Assembly: GCA_037447655.1 (NCBI GenBank)
Contig: JBBHKE010000240.1
Coordinates: 157,329-221,328 of the forward strand
Origin: Zygnema cylindricum
Lineage: Eukaryota; Streptophyta; Zygnematophyceae; Zygnematales; Zygnemataceae
Length of the DNA: 64,000 bases
Reading direction: 5' to 3'
In this document: positions 20,997-32,387 of the stretch, one piece after another
How positions within the stretch are numbered: the stretch's first letter is position 1
Layout of the letters: every line of letters starts with the position of its first letter
The notes under the pieces: model-generated
What the model was told of the DNA's origin: nothing
Seen by the model: the letters and a program-made list of their open reading frames with translations, nothing else
Database searches by the model: none
Made by a program: the position numbers and the translations under genes

Positions 20997-22340
20997 TTCT
21001 ATACAGAAGTACAAAATTTGTGTCAGATTATGGCGTCGACAAGAGAAATTACGTCGCACGGAAAAGAGTATAAGTCATAAAAAACGAGAGAAAATCGCGA
21101 GATCGTGTTCTCACATATTGAGGCATCGAATATGTGAACACGACTTTCGCGGCTACTCTAAAAACATGAGAAACTACATCGACTTCGTAACTTTAACAGC
21201 AATTCACAGTGTACTTTCAACCTTTTTTTAGAAATTTCGTACATTATATCCGTACACGAAAAGTATACGAAATTTACGAAAAGTTTAAAAAACCCTAAAA
21301 ATAATGCATAATCGTAGATATTTCAAAATGTTAATGAATGAAACCTCTATGATTGCCACACATTGGACACAAGGAGCGTTTGCTTGGAAAACTCAAAATC
21401 GGACAGTCAAAATTTTCACCCAAAAGTTTGGAGAATCTTGACAAATCTCTAGTATTCATGTAATATATATATAAAAAAAAAATTGTACGGCCATGTACGA
21501 AAATGCAATTTTTCGAGTAATAAACCTCACTTTTCGCCTGATAGAGGTTCACCCTAAATCAAACAAAGGTAATGTCCGACATCTGATATCATACAGTAAT
21601 TTCCTTAATCTATTGTGTAACAGATGGCGGCGAACCAGCGCAACTTACGACAACTCGGTTAGTTGTCGGTGAAAATACGACAAAAAGATAAATGTACTCC
21701 GGCTTTTATTCCAGTCATAAATAAAGGTGTACCTTCATGATCTAAAAAGTGACGTTGTTTATAATTATTTCTAGGTTTTGTACAAATTTGTACCATTTCG
21801 TTCCGTTTTTTTTACTTAACTTATAAAACATGTTTAATGGAGATTTCCCAAGATTCTCCAATCTTACGCAAGTAAACACTGACTGTCTGATTGATAATTG
21901 ATATCTGTATGATTGCTCATTGGACAACAAATAAAACCTCCACCGCATTCGTCCTTCCCACTAACGACAAAAAAAAATCATATCCTACCACCGCGTTGCC
22001 CAGCCTCCTTGCCTCTCCTCCCAAACAAGACTAGAAAAAAAAACAGAAAAAAAAGTGTGTGACACATCCTGCTGCAGTACACCCTTTCGCCAATCTCCTC
22101 GCTGAGGTAATGCATCTCCATACATTTTTGCTCCTGCTGCTCCTCCTCCTACTCGTCCATTCAGAATGCACAATATTCAATCCGTGCAATAAAGGAAAAC
22201 CAACGCGTCTACTAAAAAATCCCACGTGTAACCTGCTGGCAAGGTGCTACGTGTAGTCGGACAGCTTGAAGTCGCTCGACGATTTTCCGTGTACCCCATT
22301 GGTGCTCAAACGGAAGCCTTTCATATACGTTTCCAAGTCT
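20997..22340. other. Intergenic DNA with repeat relics
   Basis: No gene is recognised. The segment 21335-21575 resembles 43075-43300 (shared text around CACATTGGACA, GGAGCGTTTGCTT and GCCTGATAGAG). It is therefore one of at least two copies of an unnamed dispersed repeat. Confidence 0.45.
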
Positions 22341-22346
22341 GGTATG

Positions 22347-22583
22347 TCCTTACGAGAGGGAGAAGGGGGGGAGGGAATGAAGGAGGAGGAAGGGAGAAGG
22401 GAGGGGGGAAGGAAGAAGGGAGGGGGAAGAGGGGAAAAGATAAGGGAAGGGAGAAGGGAGAAGGGAAGAGGGAGGGGAGAAGGGAGGAGGGAGGGGGGAA
22501 GGGTGAAAGGAGGGGGGAAGGGAGAGGAGAGGGGAGGAGGGAAGGGAGAAGGGAGGAGGGAGGGAGGAAGGGAGAAGGGAGGT
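22347..22583 (+). repeat. Polypurine GGGA/GGAGAA low-complexity block
   Basis: About 235 bp are almost purely G and A on the plus strand, built from irregular GGGAGAAGGGAGG-like units with only isolated T bases. ORFs of 100-139 codons called here on both strands are artefacts of the repeat (Gly/Glu/Arg-rich or Pro/Ser/Leu-rich). Such mirror-like purine tracts can form triplex DNA in vitro. Confidence 0.9.
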
Positions 22584-22639
22584 GTAAAAAGAAAAAATAG
22601 TAATAACCACAACACAGTATAATGCACAGCGGAAAGACT

Positions 22640-23097
22640 CCAAGGATCTCCTCGTAGCAACAGCAACAGTACACAACACTCACGAATAAAGGTTAAGCTT
22701 TATTAATCGGAAGAAAGATTACAAGATGAAAGCTCGCTCCGAAGGTCTACTCAAAGAGTCTACCTCTTGAATAGATCTACTTTACTATTTAAACTATCCA
22801 TCCGTTATCAACCTAGTACTGTACACATGTACACGTGGACTTCAAGATCCACCGAGATCTATCTAAACTATCTTTCTAGAACTATGCAGTTTTATCTACA
22901 TTCTGCGGCGTTGCTATGCTGCTACGCTGTGTTGCTATACTACGCTACTAAGTTGCTACGTTGCTCTGCTGTGCTACTTTGGCGTCGCAACTGCTGTGCT
23001 CTGGACTACTCTGTAGTCGTAGCTGCACTGCTGTGGACCGCAGCCGCAACAGCCTCGCCACTAACAATATTGTGCGTATTTTTTTAACCCTGTTACA
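22640..23097 (-). repeat. Possible LTR end region on the minus strand
   Basis: Read on the minus strand, the segment begins TGTAACAGGG at 23097, a common start for plant LTRs. It contains AATAAAGCTT near 22697-22706, which could be a polyadenylation signal. It follows the minus-strand reading frame at 23147-24316. No partner LTR was found and the far boundary is unknown, so this is tentative. Confidence 0.3.
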
Positions 23098-23146
23098 GTG
23101 CCTTCCACTCAAGATTTAGTGTCCCGCTGAACCTTACTCAGGGAAA

Positions 23147-24316
23147 CTAAAGTTGATGGAGTATGCCGAATGTCTCCTCACGGTACTCCTCGAATTCCTA
23201 TCGCAGAGTGTCAAGTTGATTTTGAATTTGCTCACATTGGGTCTCCAGCACGGCAATATGATGTTCCGCCGCTGCCAAGCGTTTTCGAGTGATCCGCTCC
23301 TGAGCTTGGTCCTTCCCTTCCTCCGGTGCTGCCGCTGGTGCTTCGGGTTGCGGCGGAATGGCTGTTGATGCAGGTTCCTCTGGTACCGGGGCTGGTGGAG
23401 TTTCACGTTTTTCTATCCGTCGTGCTCCTTTCGCCACCTCGTCGGCCTGTTCCCACCGAGGTACCTTCCTTAGTTTGAAGGATACGTGTTTCTCGGCAGC
23501 TCGAGCCCGCTAGAGAGCGTTCTTCTGTGCCACCTTGAGTGCCTGTACCTCGGGTGTGACCTCCGCCCGAGAAATGATGTCATGAAGACGGACATCCGAC
23601 AGGTGATAATTGCGGAGGAACCCGGGGACATCCACACGATATCGATAGTGATGTTCGACTACTTCCATGAACGGTAGGGCATGAGGGTTCAACTGCACAT
23701 ATTCCTTATGGTTATTCCCTAAGTCCTTCGTCCTCATGAAATTCCTCGCCGGGTGGGACGGCACGCTGGCACGTATATTAATAGGATCCCCAATTTTTCC
23801 TGTGCGCCACGCTGCTGGCCAATTTGAAGGATCCTAATAGAAGCGTTTGGCAAAACTGAAGACGAGGTCTGGATGTTGGGGGTCGATAGGCAATGGGAAG
23901 AGGTAGTTGGGAATTTCTTCCCCTTTTTCACTTTCCTCGTCCGTCTCCCCTTCTTCGCGTCGTAGAACAAAAACGTCATCCGCGCTGGGATATTGTGCCT
24001 CAACCCTCTTTTCTAAACTCTCCAAAGATTGCTCGTTTGCGGTGCTCTCTTTATTAGGATCCCTTATCACCTCTAGATCCGAGGCACGCTCCCCTTTCTG
24101 TGGGGGTGTCGGTTCCAGTTCTGGCTCATCCGCGTCGGAGAGTTCATGGTCTTCTTCATCCTCCTAATCCCCCTCTTGGAGTGGGTTGTACTCGGGGTCT
24201 TGTGAATTTTTTGACCCCTCCCCTCCATTGGTCTCCGCCGGCCCTGCCTCGCTAGTGGCCGTCTCCTCCGGTTCTGGTTCTGCTTCTACCTCCCTCCTCC
24301 GGTCTGCCTCTACCAT
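23147..24316 (-). pseudogene. Unrecognised coding sequence with four in-frame TAG codons
   Basis: Starting at an ATG at 24316, one minus-strand frame runs 389 codons to TAG at 23147-23149. It contains no TAA or TGA but four internal TAG codons, at 24164-24166, 23834-23836, 23510-23512 and 23198-23200. The product would have an acidic, Glu/Pro-rich N-terminus and a middle domain with the motifs NYLFPLPIDPQHPD and HHYRYRVDVPGFLRNYH. A Pro/Ala-rich linker and a C-terminal coiled coil (ITRKRLAAAEHHIAVLETQ) follow. I do not recognise the family. A retrotransposon gag-like protein is possible from the coiled coil and the LTR-like sequence downstream. All four stops could derive from CAG by C-to-T change. 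Confidence 0.55.
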
Positions 24317-24442
24317 GGCCTTTGTTGTTCTTTGGTCCAAAATAGACCGCAGGAGCCACCCATACTATCATGCAAAAAAACTAAGCGAAGCTAGGTCAAT
24401 GAACAATCATTTGAAATGCATCCTCCATTTAACATACTTCAA

Positions 24443-24580
24443 CTAAGGTTTGATGGAATAATCAACATAAACAAACCTTAGGACAACAACTAAGGTTTGA
24501 TGGAATAATCAACATAAACAAACCTTAGGATAACATCTAAGGTTTGATAGAATAATCAACATAAACAAACCCTAGGACAA
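24443..24580 (+). repeat. Tandem hairpin minisatellite, three 47-bp units
   Basis: Units start at 24443, 24490 and 24537. Each contains the perfect inverted repeat CTAAGGTTTG ... CAAACCTTAG around AATAATCAACATAAA (third unit with one change). It is therefore a short array of identical hairpins. It is not a CRISPR: there are no unique spacers. Confidence 0.9.
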
Positions 24581-25330
24581 ATGCATAAACAATGCATATG
24601 AATCATATATAAAATAGCATAAATAAATAATAACAAACAAATGCATCACACATAAACAAAAGTATAATCAAAGTATAATCAAATAATCATTATATCATTC
24701 AAAGTGCATGACCTAATCGACAACCCTAAAATACTACATCTTTGGTCCATACTTTTCTAACCAGCATTGATGATTAATTCCTAACAAAGCTCATTCATAT
24801 ATATACACTTGTGAGCTGTCAACGAATCACTAAGTGTCAAAATAACCAACATAAATTACGTAACTGTCATTAAGTTCTATTTAACTATAATAGCCCATTA
24901 CTAAGAAATAAATTAATCCTAAGCGCACACCTGAAAGTCAAGCAATGGTAAGCGTACACGTGTCTGCAAATACGACACATAAAGACACACAAAGACACAC
25001 AAATTAAACTTTCGATACCCTCATTGATCACGTAAAATATACCTATTTTAATCAACACTAAATTATTATTTCTAATAAGACAAAACATTGATGTTTCAAA
25101 TATTTACACCGATGCATCCACAAATCCCCGTTATAAGTGACAACTTGCTTAGTCACTTGTTGACAATACCACGTAGTGAACCGACATCGAATATGTACGG
25201 TCCACTTAATAATACGTCATCAAAAATAATGCGATCCCTTGAAAATATTGGCGGACACCGTCCCCCCTCCACGTGTAGCTTGAACCACTGCCGAAATTAA
25301 ACCGTACTATCCAAATCCTGTCCGTATGAA
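24581..25330. other. AT-rich intergenic DNA, nothing recognised
   Basis: About 750 bp of AT-rich sequence without a supportable gene, structural RNA or clear repeat. Confidence 0.5.
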
Positions 25331-25335
25331 ACCAC

Positions 25336-26625
25336 TGTTGATATTTGGGTATTTTCTAGGTCTTTATTATATAGAAAAAGAGTAGAGGCAGTCTGCCTCT
25401 AACTCCCTTCTCCAAGCCCCCACACTTCTTGTAGTCACTGAAGGCTAGAAAGGGAGCTAGAGCCACGGCTGCCTAAGCGCTCCAGAGAGTCAGAAGTAGA
25501 TAATAGGTATGTTTACTAAAAAAGGTATTTGACGGACCTAGGAATTGATCTTGGTACCTAACGTCCGTCAAACGTCCCGCAGTCGTTTGCTTTGTCCATT
25601 TAGTCTAGGACTAGTAATGGGACTTATAGGGTTTGATAGATATTTATTTACTTACAAGTAGGGTTTTCCATTTAGCTGGGTTATAATATATAAGGCATAG
25701 AAACAGTTGTACTATTAGTACCGGACGAAATAAATGGTACGGACATTTATTTCGACGGTCCGTTTAAATGACGATGTAAATCTGACGGCCGTGGTTAGCG
25801 CCGACATCGCGGAAAGAACAATTTGGTAGTTTGCAGACGCCGCCACTCTAGATGACACGTGGCAACATCGTACGAGATTAAGGAATTTCCGGAACGGCAG
25901 AAAACAAATACGGAAGTGACAAATCTCGCACTATGACGACATCGTACAATGTACGTACATAAAGTACTCGGGCACTTGTACTTTCTTGTACGGTACCATT
26001 TTTCTGACGCGGCATGACCTTGCGCCACGTGGAGAGATAAGACTTGCAGGCAGGAATTCCGGAGATTATAAGAGCGAATCCAGATAGGACATGTGTTGAC
26101 TTTTTAGCCATGTCATACAATGACCGTACAAAAGGTACACCGGTATCTGTACCTTAATGTACTATACAGTAATGTGATTGGTGCGTACCTCAATTCTAGA
26201 GGGTTTAGAGAGGGGTTTAGGACTTATAATATTTCTGGTAGGAAGCCGCCTCTCCAAGAGAGCACCTTGTATAAATAGCAAACTTTGGCGAGCCATAACT
26301 ATCAATTGAGTTGACCAATTTCAGTGATTCTTTTTGCTGCGAATTCAGGGTAGTCCAAGCTACACAGGGGTGTAGTCGGTCAGAGTCTTTTGCCTGCCTA
26401 GATGGCTGCATTTCTAAGGGAAAGTCAAAGTGGGAGAATGTGTCCAAATCTCATATTCTAACTTTGCATTCTGTAAAGTCTTATTTCACAGGGTGAAGCT
26501 GTAATGGGGTTTTGATTGTCAAGGGGTCAATCATTTGGGTTTATATCAAGTTGGAGTCGGCACTATCTAGATTAGCTTCTTTTGATCTGCGAATTCTGTG
26601 TGGCAATGGAGCCCATAGAATTTCA
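25336..26625 (+). repeat. Solo copia LTR with target duplication ACCAC
   Basis: A 1,290-bp LTR starts TGTTGATATTTGGG and ends ATGGAGCCCATAGAATTTCA. ACCAC flanks it on both sides (25331-25335, 26626-26630). It is a diverged relative of the family 1 LTR: shared segments include the start of U3, the GTAC-rich promoter zone and the 3' end. It lacks any internal region, so it was produced by LTR-LTR recombination. An ATG sits 20 nt before the end, as in family 1. Confidence 0.93.
26270..26277 (+). promoter_or_regulatory. Probable TATA box of the solo LTR
   Basis: TATAAATA lies about 355 bp before the LTR end, after a GTAC-rich stretch and before a T-rich leader. The reversed LTR at 41140-42367 has TATAAATGG at the matching place on its minus strand. 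The family 1 LTRs have TGTACAAAAGG there. Confidence 0.6.
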
Positions 26626-26630
26626 ACCAC

Positions 26631-27069
26631 GTACTTTGCCGTAAATCTCACGTGCCAAATTAAAAGTACACCTGTCAAATACGACGCTCCGTACCGGCGG
26701 CGTCCCATTTAATAAATGCTGTCTGTTGCATTATGTTTTGTATGGCTGGCGTACTTTTTCAAACAATTCGAATATTTCAAATCGGATCGCGAAGCGATCC
26801 GCCGTCCATTTCTATTTCGCAATATGTATTTTTTTCGTACGCTTCTTTGCGTCACTCAATTTGTACCCTACGTCACTTTAAATTTATTCGTACAATTATT
26901 CCCTTAATCCACAAATCTGTTCAAGCCTCCACATTAATTCCAATAATTACGTGCGAACACAAATACGCGCACGTATGTACAAAAATGAATCTTCCTAAAA
27001 ACAACAGCCTCCGTTGCCACTAGCAATCTATCTGGACGAGGCACATCTCCTTGCCCTACCCGTACAAGT
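26631..27069. other. Spacer with palindromic word, related to 45.6-45.9 kb in reverse
   Basis: Contains CCGTACCGGCGGCGT and the hairpin CGGATCGCGAAGCGATCCG. Both recur in reverse orientation near 45830-45870. No gene is recognised. It probably belongs to an unnamed repeat shared with that locus. Confidence 0.5.
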
Positions 27070-27910
27070 TGTTGTTTTGGAAAGCTTTAGTCCTCTCTAT
27101 GCCTTGAGTGTGAGGGAGAGAGAGTTTCACGACTTAGCATATGTTTAGTTGTAAGTTCGTTTCATTACACACCAGAATTGATGTTCCACTAGATCGGTAG
27201 GGAGTACACTTTTGTATACACTCCCGAGACACAAGTCACTACAAGAAAGAGGACACTCCAGAATATCCGATTGTTTGTGCATAGATACACTTGAGGACAA
27301 AATGGCACATGTAGATTTGTCTACGGTGCCGAATGTGATATGTACGCGGCTGAGGGAGACCGCCGACAAACGCTGGTCCATGTGAGCCACATACACGACA
27401 AATGAGGTGGCATATAGAATCCTACTCCTTTGTAAATATCTAGTTAAGTAGATTTTTTGTCTTTGTGTGGTTAGTTGATTAGTAAAGGAATCTTTTTGTA
27501 TGACGTACCTTGTTCGGTTCGAGCCGCAGGTATTTATTGTACGGCTGGTATGCCTCCGTACGTTCAGCAGCATAGGCTTCGGTGTATATTAGTAGGACTT
27601 AGATAACTTTGAAGGTATTAACATTTTGTAGTCAAAAACTGTACAGCCTGGTTTTGGCATTTTCATCTGTGGATATCTCACAGATCTGTTGGCAGAATTA
27701 CTTGTAATTTTGTGTGTATGTTCATCCTGATATTATCTAAACTGTGGTAGATTTTCAGAGCTATTGTGTCTCTGGTTTGGGTTTTATCAACTGTTGAAGT
27801 TGCTGTTTTTCAGACCGGTTTTTGTGAAAGTTTCTTGCTTGGTTTGGTTCCGAGATGACTACACCGGCATCCTCATCGTCTTCGGTTCCGGCTGTTGTCT
27901 CAGAACAACA
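27070..27910 (+). repeat. 5' LTR of copia family 2 (right boundary inferred)
   Basis: The start is fixed by the 3' LTR. The end at 27910 (CAGAACAACA) is inferred from the following GGTCACGGGCCC, which aligns with the family 1 primer-binding site; the 3' LTR is too short to confirm it. About 841 bp. Part of it (27530-27740) resembles 46260-46460. Confidence 0.6.
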
Positions 27911-30900
27911 GGTCACGGGCCCGCCTTCACGAATTCCGGTTTTTGATGGGAAAGAATATCTGTATAAGGCAGATCTTGTAAGGTCTTATTTTGTACAAGT
28001 GAAGCTTTTTGATGTTGTTAATGGATCTATGGTAGAAACTGATGTAAACTATGATCAAAAGAATGAGCAGGCTCTTCATTTGATAAAATTAATGATATCT
28101 AAAGAGCTGCATATGACATACATTCAGGCTTCTAAAGCATCAGAGATTTGGGATGCTTTGAAAAAGACATATTCTAGGGCTAATGCACAACATGAGATTA
28201 TAACTGCTGGGCAGATCTGGGAATATAAGTATACAGGCGGAAGCATGGCAGAATATTGCAATAAATTCAGACTTCTAGTTGCTGAAAATGCATGTTCAGG
28301 TGGTTCATTTCCTGAGTATCACCAAGCAATGATTTTAGTGAGGGGGCTTCCTAGTGAGTATAAAGGTGCCTATGATGAACTGAAAAAATTGGATAAGACA
28401 CAGTGGAATCTAGCTACAGCTATAGAGTATGTGCTAGAAGAAGAAGCGAATCAGCTGGCATTTAATTCTGGAAAGCCAGCTGTAGCTTACAATGCTCAGT
28501 TTCAGAGAGATAATAGATTTCAAGGAAATCAGTCCTTTCAGCAATATGAACGGTGTGTCTATTGCTATAATAATGGTCATTTGTACAAGTTTTGTCCTTT
28601 GTATATAAAAGCGTGTGAAACAGGTTCTTACCGCAAAGGATGGAAGGTGAGAGGAGCTCCATTTACACCGAAACCTCTGAGCAAAACCGCAGCTTTTTCA
28701 GCGGAGGAAGAGGAGCCAGTGAAGGAGATGGAGAAGGAGAAATCAGAGGTTGTTAGTTTTCCTAAAACTGATGACACCGAGTTCTTTGCTATGGCAAAGA
28801 TGATGGAGGGAGAGAAAGATCTCGGGTGGATTATGGACTCCGGAAGTTCCTCCCACATGTGTTGGAACAAATCCTATTTCAAGGATATGACACCTATCCC
28901 TACTCGTCAAATCTTTTATGCTTGTGGTGCCACGGTGGAAGCTAATGCTAAGGGTAGCATAGATCTGAATTGTGAGATAGATGGCAAAGCTGTAAAAAGA
29001 ACTTTGCATGATGTGTTATATGTGCCTAAATTTAAGAAAAAAATGTTTTCTACCTCTGTTGCAGAAAGTAAAGGTTTTGATGTTCTTCAGAGCAAAGGCA
29101 AAAAGATAGTAAGCAAGGATGGGAGAGTAGCCTGAGTGGGAACTAGAGGCCCAAACATGTTGTATTGGATGGACCTGGTTAATAAAGTTGATTTTGTGTA
29201 CTCCAATGATCTTCTGAAAATGTTTTGTGGCATAAAAGGCTTGGGCATGTTCATAATGAGAGGCTTGAAAAGATGGTGAAGACTAATATTATATAGGTGT
29301 CAAGCTTGGTGAAAAGGAATCCCATGTTTGTGATGGTTGTGCTCTAGGAAAGCTTCATAAGCTTCCCCTACCACAAACTTTAGATTATCGAGCAAAGGAT
29401 CTTCTCGGCCTTATCCACTCGGATGTATGGGGACCGGCCAAAGTTCCTTCCCTTGGTGGAAAGAAATACCTTGTTACCTTCACTGATGACCACTCACGTT
29501 TCAGCCGAGTGTACTTTATGAAAGAGAAGAGCGAGGTCTTCACAAATTTCAAGCATTTCCGGATCTGGGCGGAGAAACTTCACGGAAAACCGATCCTTGC
29601 TTTGCGATCTGACAACGGTGGAGAGTATGTATCAAATGCCTTTGATGAATACTTGAAAGAAAATGGAATTTCTCATGAGTTTAGTGTTCCTTACACTCCG
29701 CAACAGAATGGTGTGGCTGAAAGACTCAATTGGACCTTGTCTGAATGTGCTATGTCTATGATGATGGATAAAGGTGTAGATCCGAAATTTTGGGGGGAAG
29801 CTTTTCAGTGTGCTTCTTACATTAGAAATAGAATAGAAACTAGATCTGTGAAGGATAAAACACCTTATGAAATGTGGACAGGAAGAAAGCCGAATGTTAG
29901 TCACTTTAGAGTATTTCAAAGTAAGTGTTTTATGTTGGATAACCTGGAAATTAAGTCCAAAATCTGTACCTGGCATATTTTTGGGCTATGATGATGAGTC
30001 AGTAGGATATAGAGTGTATAATCTTCAGAAAAATACAATTCAGATTGCTAGGAATATTCAGATCAAAGAAGAAAGTCAATTTGTTGATGTTTTTAGCATG
30101 AATGAGGCGGAAAAGGCAGAAAAATTGCTAGAATATGTCATCCTTGAGCAGATTCTTTTCAAGCAAACAACGGTTTCTTCATCTACATCTGAACTACCAC
30201 ATGTTTTGGGGCAGCCTGATCCACCTACTATTGCAACTACTACCGGACCACCTCCTCCTCCTCCTCCTCCTCCTCCAAGACTGCGTCGGGGACCAACAAT
30301 TCTCGCTTCAGATTTTCCGGGGGGAAGAAGACAAAGCAGCCGGCTGAGAGGTGACCGAGTGGATCATGCTTATTTTGCAATCACAGGGGAGCCTCTTACC
30401 ATTCAAGAAGCTTTCTCCATTTCGGAAAAAGATCTGTGGATTGCAGCGGCAAATGACGAGATAAAGTCAATTATGGAGGCTCAAACTTGGGAGCTTGTGG
30501 AACTTCCACCGGATCAAAAAACGATTGGTTGTAAGTGGGTATTCAAGTTAAAATTGAATCCCGATAATACCATTGAGAGATATAAGGCCAGGCTTGTTGC
30601 TAAGGGGTATAGCCAGAAAGAGGGCATTGATTATGAAGAGACGTTCTCACCTGTAGTTCGTTTTCCTACTGTTAGGATTCTCTTATCTTAAGCAGCAATA
30701 GAGGATATGGAATTGCATCAAATGGATGTGAAGACAGCTTTCTTGCATGGGGATTTGGAGGAAGTTATATATATGAAGCAACCAGAGGGATATGTAGAAA
30801 AAAGGAAAGAAAATATGGTCTGTAAATTGTTGAAGTCCCTTTATGGTCTGAAGCAGGCTCCACGACAGTGGAACCTAAAACTGGATGAATTTTTGACAAA

Positions 30901-31966
30901 TCTTCGCTTTACTAGAATCAGGTCAGATCATTCAGTTTATGTTATGGAAGGGGAAAATGGAGTGATATATATTGCTGTTTATGTTGAAGATTTGTTGTTG
31001 CTAAGCAAATCCATTAATGAAATTAACAAAATAAAAACAACTCTAAATTCCCGGTTTGAAATGAAAGATTTAGGGGAGGCTAAGTATATTTTGGGAATTC
31101 AGGTAGAAAGGGATAGAAAACAAAGACTAATTTATTTAACACAGAAAGAAGCCATTGGAAACATGCTTGAAAGGTTCGGCATGTCAGAGGCAAAGGGAAG
31201 TGCTACTCCCATGGAGTTCAAACAAAAAATAGAAGGGAAAAAATCACGTGGTGGGGTTGTGATTGATGACTCTTTGGAGTCAAGGGAGGCAGATTTTATG
31301 TCCTCTATTCCTTACAGGCAAATCGTCGGAAGCCTCATCTACTTCATGAACTGTACCCGTCCAGATATTGCAGCGGCTGTTGGAGCCTTAAGCTGAAGTT
31401 TGCAAAATCCAAAGAAGTCAGACTAGGAGGCAGCAAAGAGAGTACTTCGATATCTTGCAGGAACTCGAAACCTCTGACTCTCTCTCGGTGGAGAGGAAGT
31501 AAAAATTCAGAAATGGAGCGATGCGAGCTATGGAGATATGCCAAGCCGACGCTCTTCTAGTGGATACATTCTGAAGATTGGAAGTGGGACATGCTGCTGG
31601 AGCAGCAAACTCCAGAAGGTGACAGCTCAGTCTACTATGGAGGCTGAGTACATGGCAGCTAGCGCAGCTGTCAAAGAGTTACTTTGGGTAAAGTCTCTCA
31701 TTCAAGAGCTTTTGTTTATGCAATCTGGACCTCAAGTAGTGTGGTGTGACAATCAGGCTGCCATTGCTATTGCATCTAACCCTAGCCATCACTTTAAGAG
31801 CAAACACATTGATATCAAACTACACTTTGTGAGAGAGAAGGTTATGGGAAGAGTTCTGAAACTCAGTTATTTACCAGATGAGGAGATGGTTGCTGACATG
31901 ATGACTTAACCCTTGCCTGCACCTAAATTAAAGTTTTGCAGAGAGGCATGTGGCTTAAGTGGCTAG
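27855..31966 (+). pseudogene. copia family 2 gag-pol, heavily decayed
   Basis: Gag starts at an ATG at 27855, inside the presumed LTR. A CCHC knuckle (CVYCYNNGHLYKFC, about residues 231-244) and retropepsin DSGSS (about 328) follow. Lesions include a TGA at 29133-29135, a frameshift before the pre-integrase WHKRLGH motif near 29225, a stop near 29297, a frameshift near 29945, TAA at 30689, TGA at 31394, further stops in RNase H near 31424 and 31467, and TAA at 31907. The RT catalytic box reads YVED rather than YVDD. The integrase RSDNGGEY and RNase H DNQAAIAI motifs remain. A CCT repeat (30247-30276) encodes about ten prolines. It cannot produce an active polyprotein. Confidence 0.9.
27911..27922 (+). 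other. Putative primer-binding site of family 2, decayed
   Basis: GGTCACGGGCCC differs at two positions from GGTTATGGGCCC of family 1, including the ATG that pairs with the CAU anticodon. It lies in the gag frame and encodes part of QVTGPPSR, aligned with QVMGPPSR of family 1. Confidence 0.5.
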
Positions 31967-31989
31967 AAGAGTCTAAAGCTTTAGGGGAG

Positions 31990-32387
31990 TGTTGTTTTGG
32001 AAAGCTTTAGTCCTCTCTATGCCTCGAGTGTGAGGGAGAGAGAGTTTCACGACTTAGCATATGTATGGTTGTAAGTTCGTTTCATTACACACCAGAATTG
32101 ATATTCCACTAGATCGGTAGAGAGTACACCTTTGTATACACTCCTGAGACACAAGTCACTACAAGAAAGAGGACACTCCAGAATATCCGATTATTTGTGC
32201 ATAGATACACTTGAGGACAAAATGGCTCATGGAGATTTGTCTACGGTGCCGAATGTGATATGTACGCGGCTGAGGGAGACAGCCGACAAATGCTGGTCCG
32301 TGTGAGCCACATACACGACAAATGACGTGGCATATAGAATCCTACTCCTTTGTAAATATCTAGTTAAGTAGATTTTTGTCTTTGTGT
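31990..32387 (+). repeat. 3' LTR of copia family 2 (truncated)
   Basis: Matches 27070-27466 closely, ending at TTTGTCTTTGTGT. The break coincides with the start of a reversed LTR of another copia family. Confidence 0.9.

Larger units (their letters stand above)
27070..32387 (+). mobile_element. Ty1/copia retrotransposon family 2, 3' LTR truncated
   Basis: The 5' LTR starts TGTTGTTTTGGAAAGC at 27070; the 3' LTR starts with the same sequence at 31990 after the purine-rich tract TTTAGGGGAG. The two LTRs match for about 398 bp. The 3' copy then stops abruptly at 32387, where a reversed copia LTR fragment begins. The right target duplication is therefore lost. The internal region encodes a degenerate gag-pol related to family 1. 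Confidence 0.92.

Noticed and set aside
22244-22683. ORFs up to 139 codons, Gly/Glu/Arg-rich or Pro/Ser/Leu-rich
   Set aside because: They are translations of a polypurine low-complexity repeat in every frame.
24443-24580. CRISPR-like array
   Set aside because: Whole units repeat without unique spacers, and the context is a eukaryotic genome.
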